NCBI RefSeq assembly: GCF_005869225.1
Contig: NZ_SWFP01000003.1
Span: 124,001 to 188,000, forward strand
Origin: Dyadobacter bucti
GTDB lineage: Bacteria > Bacteroidota > Bacteroidia > Cytophagales > Spirosomataceae
Direction of reading: 5' to 3'
Length of the DNA: 64,000 nucleotides
Shown: positions 7,970-16,391 of the stretch, piece by piece
Layout: each line of letters begins with the position of its first letter
Position numbering within the stretch: the stretch's first letter is position 1
Made by a program: the position numbers and the translations under genes
The notes under the pieces: model-generated
Told to the model about the DNA's origin: nothing
Seen by the model: the letters and a program-made list of their open reading frames with translations, nothing else
The model's database searches: none

Positions 7970-9322
7970 TTATCCGCTGAAAGTATTGAAAAGGAGGTAG
8001 CCGTTCAAGGCGATGATAATCAGTGTAATTATCCAGCTTAATGCAGTAAGGAGTTTAGAGTTCGCAAAGCTGCCCATGATTTTACTTTGAGATGTAAAAA
8101 ATACGAGCGGCACAACTGCAAAACTCAGTTGTAAGGATAAAATTACCTGACTGAAAACAAGCAGCTCAGCAGTACCTTTTTCTCCGTATAGTGAGGATAC
8201 GATCAAAGCAGGAATAATTGCGATGCCGCGGGTAATCAGCCGTCGCAGCCAAGGTTTCAGGCGGATGTTCAGGAAACCTTCCATCACAATCTGTCCCGCC
8301 AGCGTGCCCGTCAGGGTCGAACTCTGGCCTGACGCCAGTAGTGCCAGGGCAAAGAATATGCCTGCCATGCTCACGCCGAGCACAGGGTCCAGTAAATGAT
8401 AAGCATCGGTAATGTCGGCAATTTCAAAATGCCCGTTGGCATGAAAAGCAGAAGCAGCCAGAATGAGGATCGATGCATTGATAAAAAATGCGAGTGCCAG
8501 TGATACCGTGGAGTCAATCGTAGCAAAACGAATAGCCGTTTTTTTGCCTTCCTCATCTCTTTTAAAAGCACGGGTCTGAACAATGCTGGAATGCAGGTAC
8601 AAATTGTGCGGCATAACCGTCGCACCGAGGATTCCGATAGCAATATAGAGCATGCCGGGATTGGTGATGATATCTTTTTTAGGCAACAATCCATTCGTAA
8701 TTCCTGCCAGGGAAGGTTCTGAAACAATCATTTCATACAAAAAGCTTAGCAGTATGATGCTCATCAGACCAGCCACGATGCTTTCGATGATCCGGAAACC
8801 TTTTTGCTGAAAATATAGCACAATCAGAACATCAAAAGCGGTAAACAAGACGCCTACCGGCAAAGGGATACCGAACAAAAGGTTGAGCGCAATCGCAGAC
8901 CCGATCACTTCTGCCAGGTCGGTTGCAGCAATTGCAATTTCTGAAAGCACCCAAAGCACAAAGGACACCGGCCTGGAATAATAATCGCGGCAGGCCTGCG
9001 CAAGGTCCCGTCCGGAAGCAATCCCGAGTTTGAGCGACAGGTGTTGCAAAAGCATCGCAAAAAGATTTGAAATCAGGATTACCGACAATAATGCATATCC
9101 AAACCGGGAACCACCTTCGATATCAGTTGCCCAGTTGCCCGGATCAATGTAGCCCACGGCGACCATCAGCCCTGGCCCGGTGAAAGCCATCAGTTTTTTC
9201 CAAAAGCCAGCTCCTTCCGGGACTTCAATAGTAGAATGGACCTCTGAGAGTGAAGCCAGCTGATTGGAGTCATCCATTCCTTTTTTCTGCAGAGATTCTT
9301 TCAATTTTATGTGGTCGATCAT
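7970..9322 (-). CDS. mntH: Nramp family divalent metal (Mn2+/Fe2+) transporter MntH
   Basis: 450 residues from the chosen ATG at 9322-9320. The frame is open further upstream, but that extension would overlap the divergent regulator and its promoter region, so I rejected it. The metal-site motif of helix 1 is DPGN (60-63) and the helix 6 motif region is MPHNLYLHS. About eleven membrane segments are evident. It imports manganese, probably by proton symport. It is divergent from a DtxR/MntR regulator, with an operator-like palindrome over its promoter, so repression by metal-loaded MntR is expected. Confidence 0.92.
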   Translation of the reverse strand: MIDHIKLKESLQKKGMDDSNQLASLSEVHSTIEVPEGAGFWKKLMAFTGPGLMVAVGYIDPGNWATDIEGGSRFGYALLSVILISNLFAMLLQHLSLKLGIASGRDLAQACRDYYSRPVSFVLWVLSEIAIAATDLAEVIGSAIALNLLFGIPLPVGVLFTAFDVLIVLYFQQKGFRIIESIVAGLMSIILLSFLYEMIVSEPSLAGITNGLLPKKDIITNPGMLYIAIGILGATVMPHNLYLHSSIVQTRAFKRDEEGKKTAIRFATIDSTVSLALAFFINASILILAASAFHANGHFEIADITDAYHLLDPVLGVSMAGIFFALALLASGQSSTLTGTLAGQIVMEGFLNIRLKPWLRRLITRGIAIIPALIVSSLYGEKGTAELLVFSQVILSLQLSFAVVPLVFFTSQSKIMGSFANSKLLTALSWIITLIIIALNGYLLFNTFSG

Positions 9323-9363
9323 TTTACGAGCCTTCGAAATAAACAATTCACTAGTGCTGAAAT

Positions 9364-9407
9364 CAAAGATAAGGAAAATGTTGGTTTCATTTTTAGGGTA
9401 GTCTAAA
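9364..9407 (-). promoter_or_regulatory. mntH promoter with MntR/DtxR-type operator
   Basis: On the minus strand TATCTTTG (complement of 9364-9371) matches the Bacteroidota -7 box TAnnTTTG. About 20 bp upstream, over the -33 region, is TTTAGGGTAGTCTAAA (9392-9407). This imperfect 16-bp palindrome has TTTAG/CTAAA arms and resembles DtxR/MntR-family operators. Binding there would block mntH transcription. Confidence 0.65.
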
Positions 9408-9476
9408 TTTTTTTTATTATGGTTTGTAAATTGTACTTTTACCAAATAGTAAGATAGAAATCGGTGTATACCTGAG

Positions 9477-10139
9477 ATGCAAAATTCCTTCACAGAAGAA
9501 AATTACCTAAAAATTATCCACGCGCTTTCCGGAAGGGACGGCCTGGAAGTGAGCACAAACGCCCTGGCGGAGAGTACTGCTACCCGTGCAGCGTCGGTAA
9601 CAGACATGCTGCGGAAACTAGCAGAGAAAGGCTTGATCCATTATAAAAAATATCAGGGAGTGAGGCTCACGGAGCTAGGCGAAAAAGTAGCCATCAAAGT
9701 GATCCGAAAACACAGGCTCTGGGAAGTTTTTCTTGTAGAAAAGCTAGGTTTTGGCTGGGACGAAGTGCATGATATCGCAGAAGAACTTGAACATATTCCC
9801 TCGGAAATCCTGGTTGAAAAGCTGGACATGTTTCTGGGGCATCCGCGTTTTGACCCGCACGGAGATCCTATTCCCGACGCCAAGGGCAATCTCACAGACC
9901 CGGACTATCATGTGCTGACGGACATCAAGCCTGGTGAAAAGGTTTTGATGATGGGTGTTCTGGATCACGCGCCTTCTTTTTTACAGCATCTGAACAGGTC
10001 GGGTATTACACTGGGCTGTGTAATTGAAGTGAAGGAAATAAATGAATATGATAAATCTGCTTCCGTACAAATAAATGGCGAACAGACGTTGTTTATCAGT
10101 CTCGAGGTATCTAAAAATTTACTGGTACAATTTCGGTGA
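9477..10139 (+). CDS. DtxR/MntR family metal-dependent transcriptional regulator
   Basis: 220 residues: an N-terminal winged helix (about 1-65), a metal-binding dimerisation region rich in His and Glu (KHRLWEVFL ... DEVHDIAEELEH), and a C-terminal FeoA/SH3-like domain (about 150-220, GEKVLMMGVLDHAP). This is the long form common in Bacteroidota. It is divergent from mntH with a palindromic operator between them. It most likely senses Mn2+ (or Fe2+) and represses mntH. The next gene starts 12 bp downstream and is probably co-transcribed. Confidence 0.9.
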   Translation: MQNSFTEENYLKIIHALSGRDGLEVSTNALAESTATRAASVTDMLRKLAEKGLIHYKKYQGVRLTELGEKVAIKVIRKHRLWEVFLVEKLGFGWDEVHDIAEELEHIPSEILVEKLDMFLGHPRFDPHGDPIPDAKGNLTDPDYHVLTDIKPGEKVLMMGVLDHAPSFLQHLNRSGITLGCVIEVKEINEYDKSASVQINGEQTLFISLEVSKNLLVQFR

Positions 10140-10151
10140 GACGCCCCAGCC

Positions 10152-11234
10152 ATGAGATTTAAAATATTGGACCGTTATCTGATCAAGAATTTTCTGATAA
10201 CGTATGTGTTTGTTGCTTTCGTGATCGTGCTGATCATCTGTATGATCGACTATACAGAGAAAGTCGATGACTTTCTGGATAAAAAAGCGCCGCTCAATGA
10301 AATCATCATTGATTATTATCTTAATCTGATTCCTTACTGGATCAACTATATCAGTCCGCTGATGGTTTTCATCGCGACTGTTTTTTTTACTTCACGCATC
10401 GCGGCCCGCACCGAAATTGTTGCCATGCTGAGCAGTGGAATTAGTTTTGGTAGAATGCTTTTGCCATATATGGCGGGGGCGGTTGTGCTGGGGATCCTCA
10501 CTTTTGTACAGGTCGGCTGGATTTTACCGAAGGCAAATAAAATCCGTAACAGCTTCGAAAAAACTTACGTGAAGCAGGAATTCTATTTCAGCGGGCACAA
10601 TGTGCACATTACGATAGCACCGGATGTATACGCTTATCTTGAAAGTTACAATACTGCAACACAGACAGGAAACAAATTCACGCTTGAAACGATCAAGGGA
10701 AATCAGCTGATCCAGAAATTTTATGCTGACAAAATTGTCTGGCAGCCCAAGAAAGGAAAATGGACTTTACAGAATTATCAGGTCCGTACACTCGACAGCC
10801 TCGGTGAAAAACTGAGCAGCGGTATGGAGATAGATACCACCATTAATCTTTCCCCCAAGGATTTTGAAAGTGATTATAATCTTTTTGAGACATTCACGCT
10901 GCCGGAACTGAACGCTTACATTGATCTGCTGAAAAGCCGGGGCGCCGACGGTCTGGAAGTTTATCTGATCGAAAAATATATCCGGTTTACGCAACCCTTT
11001 GCAATTCTGATCCTTACGGCCATAGGTGTGATTGTATCGGCCCGAAAGAGCAGGCGAGGCGTGGGCTGGCAGATCGCACTGGGTTTTATGCTGGCGTTTA
11101 TCTACATCCTGTTTTTTCTACTGTCCAAAGGCGTGGCGGAAGCCGGTACCATCAATACACTTTTTGCGGTATGGCTACCGAACATCGTTTTTTCATGCAT
11201 AGGGTTGGTTTTATATAAAACATTGCCCCGCTGA
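10152..11234 (+). CDS. LptF/LptG family permease
   Basis: 360 residues with YjgP/YjgQ architecture: membrane segments near residues 14-34, 55-75 and 98-118, a periplasmic beta-jellyroll-like domain (about 135-270), then three C-terminal membrane segments (from about 278). LptF and LptG form the inner-membrane part of the lipopolysaccharide export transporter. Bacteroidota often carry LptF and LptG apart, and only one is seen here. The ATG lies 12 bp after the metal regulator, so the two may share a transcript. Which of LptF or LptG it is cannot be decided from sequence alone. Confidence 0.85.
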   Translation: MRFKILDRYLIKNFLITYVFVAFVIVLIICMIDYTEKVDDFLDKKAPLNEIIIDYYLNLIPYWINYISPLMVFIATVFFTSRIAARTEIVAMLSSGISFGRMLLPYMAGAVVLGILTFVQVGWILPKANKIRNSFEKTYVKQEFYFSGHNVHITIAPDVYAYLESYNTATQTGNKFTLETIKGNQLIQKFYADKIVWQPKKGKWTLQNYQVRTLDSLGEKLSSGMEIDTTINLSPKDFESDYNLFETFTLPELNAYIDLLKSRGADGLEVYLIEKYIRFTQPFAILILTAIGVIVSARKSRRGVGWQIALGFMLAFIYILFFLLSKGVAEAGTINTLFAVWLPNIVFSCIGLVLYKTLPR

Positions 11235-11264
11235 CAGAAAAGGCGCATGTTAATATATTACTGC

Positions 11265-11272
11265 TATTTTTG
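11265..11272 (+). promoter_or_regulatory. Candidate -7 box before the glycan cluster
   Basis: TATTTTTG matches TAnnTTTG and would place the transcription start about 20 nt before the ATG at 11297. No convincing -33 TTG is present at the usual spacing, so support is moderate. Confidence 0.35.
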
Positions 11273-11296
11273 TCGATTCAATCAAAAGGATCTTAT

Positions 11297-12247
11297 ATGA
11301 ATCCAACCCGTTTACTTTTAGTAATACCTTGCTACAATGAGGAGTCCATCTTGTACCTGACCTATTCTAAACTAAACAGTTACTATAACAGCATTAAGGA
11401 GCAGGGACTGATTGCGCAAAACAGCCGGATTTGTCTCGTTAATGATGGGAGCAGGGACAAGACCTGGGATATCATTGAGGAATTGTGTGAACGTGATGCC
11501 GACATTATCGGTGTGAGCCTGTCGAGGAATTTCGGGCATCAGAGTGCTATTATGGCCGGCCTGGAACACAATATCGATGATTTTGATTGCTTTATTACCA
11601 TTGATGCCGATTTGCAGGATGATATCAATGCGATCACTGGCATGATCGAAAAACATGGCCAAGGAGCGATGGTAGTGTACGGAGTCCGGGGCGACAGGAG
11701 CTCCGACAGCTGGTTCAAGCGTTTTTCAGCAGAAGGATTTTATATTCTCATGCAAAAAATGGGCGTGCCGGTAATTTTCAACCACGCGGATTTCAGGTTA
11801 ATGGACCGCCGGGTGCTCAAAGAACTCGGCAATTTCAAGGAAATTAACCTGTTTCTCCGGGGCATTGTCCCGCTGGTCGGTTTCCGGAATGATAAGGTGG
11901 TTTATAACAGACTGGAACGCGAGGCGGGGGAAACGAAATATCCGTTAAGCAAAATGCTTCTTTTCGCCTGGAACGGGATCACTTCCTTTTCTACCTTTCC
12001 AATGCGCCTGGTACTTTATTTTGGCCTTTTTAATTTTCTGGTCGCGATGGCCATCGTGGTTTATATCCTTTTTTCCTACCTGGTGGGGTATACAGTTCCG
12101 GGCTGGACTTCCACAATGCTTCCGCTCACATTTTTCAGTGGTTCCAATATGATGGCACTTGGCCTGATAGGTGAATACATCGGTAAGATATATGAAGAAG
12201 TAAAAGGACGCCCCCGCTACATTATTGAAAAAATTGTCAATGAATAG
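11297..12247 (+). CDS. GT2 family glycosyltransferase (polyprenyl-phosphate sugar transferase-like)
   Basis: 316 residues from the ATG at 11297; an in-frame TTG at 11270 is a less likely start. The GT-A domain begins LLLVIPCYNEES and holds the acidic metal motif DADLQDD. Two C-terminal membrane helices (about 230-255 and 265-290) are followed by a conserved GEYIGKIYEEVKGRPRY tail. This layout is that of dolichol/undecaprenyl-phosphate mannose or glucose synthases (GtrB, DPM-like). It would charge a lipid carrier with one sugar for transfer outside the membrane. The gene overlaps the next one by 8 bp, so they are translationally coupled. Confidence 0.87.
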   Translation: MNPTRLLLVIPCYNEESILYLTYSKLNSYYNSIKEQGLIAQNSRICLVNDGSRDKTWDIIEELCERDADIIGVSLSRNFGHQSAIMAGLEHNIDDFDCFITIDADLQDDINAITGMIEKHGQGAMVVYGVRGDRSSDSWFKRFSAEGFYILMQKMGVPVIFNHADFRLMDRRVLKELGNFKEINLFLRGIVPLVGFRNDKVVYNRLEREAGETKYPLSKMLLFAWNGITSFSTFPMRLVLYFGLFNFLVAMAIVVYILFSYLVGYTVPGWTSTMLPLTFFSGSNMMALGLIGEYIGKIYEEVKGRPRYIIEKIVNE

Positions 12248-13673
12248 ATTTTATAGAAAATACCGCATTTTTGGCAACTGGGTCAACATTTTGTTGATGT
12301 TCACAGTGCTCCTTCCTTTACTTGCGCTGTCGTATTACAATCACCCTTCACCTGCAGACGACTATTGTTACATTGACACTGTTTTTAAATTCGGGTGGCT
12401 CGAAGCCATGAACTATTATTATTCAGGATGGACGGGCCGTTATTTCGGGATTTTCCTGAATCACTCCAATCCGCTGTTATTTCACTGGGTAAACGGCTTT
12501 AAAATATTGCCGGCAGTATTACTCTCCGGGTTGGTGTTCGCATTGTACAGCCTCTTCCGGCATCTGACACCGACATTGTCCAAAATGGCTCATTTCGGTT
12601 TTGCCGGGGTTGTTTTTTTTCTTTACATATTAAAAATGAGCAGCATTGCCGAGGCATTTTACTGGATGGCTGCTTTCGTGACTTATACGATTCCCAACAT
12701 TTTTACATTATTATGGATCGTCCTGGTATTACGATGGTACCGGCAGGATACACAGCCAGCCAAGATTTTATTGGGTTTTCTGTCAGGATTTCTGGTATTC
12801 GCCGTGATCGGAAGCAGTGAAACCAATCTCCTGATCATGGTCCTGCTGATAGGGGCGTGGTGGGCCTATCGTTTGCTTTTTCATCGGAAGGTCGACGCGT
12901 TCATGGTCGCCATGCTGCTCGTTTCGGCAGCTTCCTGTTATTTCTATTTCAGCTCACCGGGGAATCAGGCGCGTATCGGGGGTAATCCGCTCGGGGGCAA
13001 TATTCCGTTTTCAGTTCTGTCATCTTTTGATAAGCTTGGTACGTTGAGTTACGACTGGGTTTTTCGGACACCGCTTATTTTCTTTTCCCTTGCCTGGCTG
13101 ATCGTACTTTCACGGTTGTCGGCAGGTGCGAGAAATTATTTTTCAATTCCGGTATGGTATGCAATATTATTGTTCATAGGCGTTCTTGCGGCCCAGTTGT
13201 TTCCTTCCTATTATGGTGTGGGTATAGAGCCCACGGCGCGCGTGATCAACTGCGTTTATTTCTTTTTCCTGATCGGCTGGTTTTATGTGATCGGAGTGAT
13301 ATTTCACCATTTCCGAACAAGCAAAAACGGTCAGTTCCCTTTTTCAGTCGCGAGGTACGGAGTTTTGTATGCAGTATTAATCTTGTCGATAGGGTTATCA
13401 TTTTTTAAAAGCATGAATGTCCGCCTGGTTTACACCGACCTTCTGAAAGGGAAAGCCGCAGCATTCGATAAGGAAATGTGGGAACGGTACGCGACCATCA
13501 GAAATACCAAAGAGGACGTTGTTTATCTCGACCCGATCCGTTCCAAGCCGTTATCTATATTTTACGACGACGATATCAAAGCCGATGAGGGTCACTGGTG
13601 GAATAAATGTCTGGCCGGGTATTTTGGAAAGAAAACCATTTATTTGAAAAATCCGGATGGTGACCAGCAATAA
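12240..13673 (+). CDS. Polytopic membrane protein, DUF6056/GT-C-like
   Basis: 477 residues from the ATG at 12240, which overlaps the previous stop. About ten to eleven hydrophobic helices are seen. The first extracytoplasmic loop carries an acidic motif (SPADDYCYID), as in GT-C glycosyltransferases that use lipid-linked sugars. The family resembles DUF6056. A role as acceptor transferase for the sugar charged by the upstream GT2 fits the position but is inference. Its 3' end overlaps the next gene by 17 bp. Confidence 0.65.
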   Translation: MNRFYRKYRIFGNWVNILLMFTVLLPLLALSYYNHPSPADDYCYIDTVFKFGWLEAMNYYYSGWTGRYFGIFLNHSNPLLFHWVNGFKILPAVLLSGLVFALYSLFRHLTPTLSKMAHFGFAGVVFFLYILKMSSIAEAFYWMAAFVTYTIPNIFTLLWIVLVLRWYRQDTQPAKILLGFLSGFLVFAVIGSSETNLLIMVLLIGAWWAYRLLFHRKVDAFMVAMLLVSAASCYFYFSSPGNQARIGGNPLGGNIPFSVLSSFDKLGTLSYDWVFRTPLIFFSLAWLIVLSRLSAGARNYFSIPVWYAILLFIGVLAAQLFPSYYGVGIEPTARVINCVYFFFLIGWFYVIGVIFHHFRTSKNGQFPFSVARYGVLYAVLILSIGLSFFKSMNVRLVYTDLLKGKAAAFDKEMWERYATIRNTKEDVVYLDPIRSKPLSIFYDDDIKADEGHWWNKCLAGYFGKKTIYLKNPDGDQQ

Positions 13674-15369
13674 AAAGATCCTAGTTGGTTCTGCAATGGT
13701 GCTGCCCGTTTTGGTCTGGATGTTTGTTATCCTGTACTATTCGGTTAATGTGCCTTGGTATGACGATTTCGACCCTTTTCCGGATTTTCTGCGTCATTGG
13801 ATCGCCAATGATTCTTTTTTCGACAATCTGAAGCTCCTGTTTAAGCCCAATAACGAGCACAGAATGGTCATCGGTAAACTCGTTACCCTTCTGTATTTCA
13901 AACTTACTGGGACGCTTAATTTTACTTTTCTGCATATTGCCGGCGCCTGCTTTACGTTGGGAACGCTGACTCTGTTCTGGCTGGCATTCAAAAAAAACAA
14001 TGTGAAATGGTGGTATTTTTTACCGGTGCCGTTTCTGCTCTTTCAATTGCAGTACCATCTTGTATTCCTTTGGGCAATTTGCAGCCTGCAGCATCAGCCC
14101 GTTATTTTCTTCGTATGTCTTTCCATGTTCCTGTTGTCGAGAAATCGTTTCGGCTGGGCTGTTTTTGCAGGTCTATGCGCTACTTATGCGATGAGCAACG
14201 GAATTTTTGTGTGGGTGGCAGGAGCCGTTGTTTTGGTGCTAAGAACAAGTTACAGGCAGCTTTTGCTCTGGCTTCTTGCCGGTGTGATAGCGGTAGGGTT
14301 TTATTTTTACGGATTGTCAGCGCAGGGAAATGAATCCAGCATGGCATTTTTTATAAAATACCCGCATTTATCTGTTCTGGGGTTCTTTGCGTTTTTGGGC
14401 GGACTATTCGATCTCTTTCCGGAGAAATCCATCTTTGCCCGCTCGGTACTACCTGTTTTGATGGGATTCACGGTGATGATCTGGATTGCAACCTGGCTTC
14501 TTCGTCAGATTGTTCCCTGGCTAAAAAGTACATTAAACTGGCCCAGGACTATCCCCGCCTGGCTTAAAACCGACAGTCCGCAGCAAAACGAGACCAAAAG
14601 CCTGAATGAATTTTTACTCGGTATTTTAGTATTTCTGCTGGTTAATGCATTCGTCATCGGCCTTTTGCGTCCACGTTTTGGGTTTTTTGTAATGATTGTC
14701 AGCAACTACAAGATGTATCCCGCGCTGTTTTTGATTGTGGCCTATGCTGTGTTTATCACATCTTCCGTCAGAGAAAATATCAGGCAAAGGGTATTTTTAT
14801 TGTCAATAACATTGAGCATCGGCATCTGGGTCATGTCCATTTTTACTTACCTGCCAGGTATTGCCGAACGAAGAAAATATCTTTTGGTCAATGCATTTAA
14901 CCAGGAGCACGAGGCATTTGGCCTGGGACACGTACCTTTTTCGGAAGGGGCAAGGTACGTAGATGTGCTGATGAAGAACATGGTGGATTCCGGGGTGTAC
15001 AAATATCCTTTGGAGCCGTCGGTTCTCGCCAAAAAAGCATTTGCGATCACTACCAGCATTTCCGACGGTGAGAACATCAGCATAACTACCTCTGACAATT
15101 CTTTTTTGATCAATGATCCCGAAGGAGAAATCTCCTGGAACCGATACGACGGCGAATATGCCTTTGTGCGAAACAGTCAAAGATTTTATTTCTTCAAAAT
15201 GACCGCACATAAATACACGGGGAGAAACCCTTTCCGGCAATACGATACAGGTTCTGGTGTGGAAATTCCTTTTGCTACCCTGAAACCCGGAGAATATGAT
15301 CTGGGCATTGCCAAAGTCCTGAAAGGGAAAACGACCGGCGGAGTTCTCAAAAGAATCACAATCCCCTGA
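13657..15369 (+). CDS. Polytopic membrane protein, probable GT-C-type transferase
   Basis: 570 residues with about ten membrane helices and a soluble C-terminal domain of about 150 residues. The first loop contains VPWYDDFDPFPDFL, an Asp-rich motif in the same place as in the preceding protein. The pair may therefore be distant paralogues. The start overlaps the upstream gene, which argues for one operon. I do not recognise a named family beyond the general GT-C/oligosaccharyltransferase shape. Its position in a cluster of lipid-linked sugar enzymes suggests surface glycan modification. Confidence 0.6.
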   Translation: MVTSNKKILVGSAMVLPVLVWMFVILYYSVNVPWYDDFDPFPDFLRHWIANDSFFDNLKLLFKPNNEHRMVIGKLVTLLYFKLTGTLNFTFLHIAGACFTLGTLTLFWLAFKKNNVKWWYFLPVPFLLFQLQYHLVFLWAICSLQHQPVIFFVCLSMFLLSRNRFGWAVFAGLCATYAMSNGIFVWVAGAVVLVLRTSYRQLLLWLLAGVIAVGFYFYGLSAQGNESSMAFFIKYPHLSVLGFFAFLGGLFDLFPEKSIFARSVLPVLMGFTVMIWIATWLLRQIVPWLKSTLNWPRTIPAWLKTDSPQQNETKSLNEFLLGILVFLLVNAFVIGLLRPRFGFFVMIVSNYKMYPALFLIVAYAVFITSSVRENIRQRVFLLSITLSIGIWVMSIFTYLPGIAERRKYLLVNAFNQEHEAFGLGHVPFSEGARYVDVLMKNMVDSGVYKYPLEPSVLAKKAFAITTSISDGENISITTSDNSFLINDPEGEISWNRYDGEYAFVRNSQRFYFFKMTAHKYTGRNPFRQYDTGSGVEIPFATLKPGEYDLGIAKVLKGKTTGGVLKRITIP

Positions 15370-15402
15370 CGAAGGATTTTTTCTATAATACGCCGAAACG
15401 TG

Positions 15403-15410
15403 TATTTTTG
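15403..15410 (+). promoter_or_regulatory. Candidate -7 box before the second GT2 gene
   Basis: TATTTTTG matches TAnnTTTG and lies 32 bp before the TTG start at 15443. The -33 region is T-rich but lacks a clean TTG. It may start a second transcript within the cluster. Confidence 0.35.
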
Positions 15411-15442
15411 CCTTCATTGCTCAAATCGAAAAACCAAAGAAT

Positions 15443-16387
15443 TTGAAAATTCCACAAATATCTATTGTTGCTCCGCTTTACAACGAGTCCGAAACATTCC
15501 CTCTGCTTGTTGAGCGTATCAATGCTTTAATGGATTCAAGTCCGCTGGCGATTGAAGTTGTATTAATTGATGATGGGAGTAAAGATGATACCGCCCTCAG
15601 GATGCGCCAGCTTGCACTTACAGACGAACGGTACCATGGCGTATTTTTGTCCAGAAATCATGGTCATCAGCTCGCACTTACGGCAGGAATCGCTTCGGCA
15701 AGAGGTACGGAGGCTATTTTTGTAATTGACGGTGATTTGCAGGACCCACCTGAACTGCTTCCTGATTTTTATAAATTGTTACAGGAGGGCAATGATGTGG
15801 TATACGCCGTCCGGAAAAAGCGAAAAGAAGGTTTTGTGAAAAAAACAGGATATCATCTTTTCTATCGGTTGCTCAGGTCCATATCTTACGTGGAAATTCC
15901 GCTCGACAGTGGAGACTTCGCGCTGATCAGCCGGCGGGTGGTGGATGTGCTCAACAAAATGCCTGAGGAAAGCCGTTATCTGCGCGGAATGCGCTCCTGG
16001 ATCGGTTTCAAGCAAATAGGTTTTGAATATGAAAGGGACGCCCGGGCTGCAGGGGAGTCTAAATATTCCTTCAGGCAATTGTTTGGACTGGCCTATAACG
16101 GTATTTTCAATTTCAGTGAGTTTCCGATCAAATTTATGAGCAGGATGGGTGTGCTGGCCATTCTGATTTCACTGATCTACTTTTTGACGGTGGTGGTCAA
16201 AAAAATGTTTTTTTCACATGTGATCGAGGGTTTTACATCATTGCTTTTTGTGATCATATTATTTAGCGGGGTACAATTACTGGCGCTGGGAATTATCGGG
16301 GAGTATGTACTCCGTATATTCTTTCAATCGAAAAACCGCCCTTTGTTCATTATAAAGGAAGAGATAATCAATCGCGAGTATATCTGA
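15443..16387 (+). CDS. GT2 family glycosyltransferase, second copy
   Basis: 314 residues. No ATG is available at the conserved N-terminus, so translation probably starts at TTG 15443, giving MKIPQISIVAPLYNES. The GT-A domain has the DGDLQDPPE metal motif and two C-terminal membrane helices. The layout matches undecaprenyl-phosphate sugar synthases and the copy at 11297. Two such enzymes flanking two polytopic proteins suggest two lipid-linked sugars, each with its own transferase. The MBOAT gene follows after 4 bp. Confidence 0.87.
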   Translation: MKIPQISIVAPLYNESETFPLLVERINALMDSSPLAIEVVLIDDGSKDDTALRMRQLALTDERYHGVFLSRNHGHQLALTAGIASARGTEAIFVIDGDLQDPPELLPDFYKLLQEGNDVVYAVRKKRKEGFVKKTGYHLFYRLLRSISYVEIPLDSGDFALISRRVVDVLNKMPEESRYLRGMRSWIGFKQIGFEYERDARAAGESKYSFRQLFGLAYNGIFNFSEFPIKFMSRMGVLAILISLIYFLTVVVKKMFFSHVIEGFTSLLFVIILFSGVQLLALGIIGEYVLRIFFQSKNRPLFIIKEEIINREYI

Positions 16388-16391
16388 TCGG

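Noticed and set aside
9323-9493. N-terminal extension of the Nramp transporter by 57 residues
   Set aside because: It would run through the divergent promoter, the MntR-type operator and into the regulator start; the added residues do not resemble Nramp proteins.
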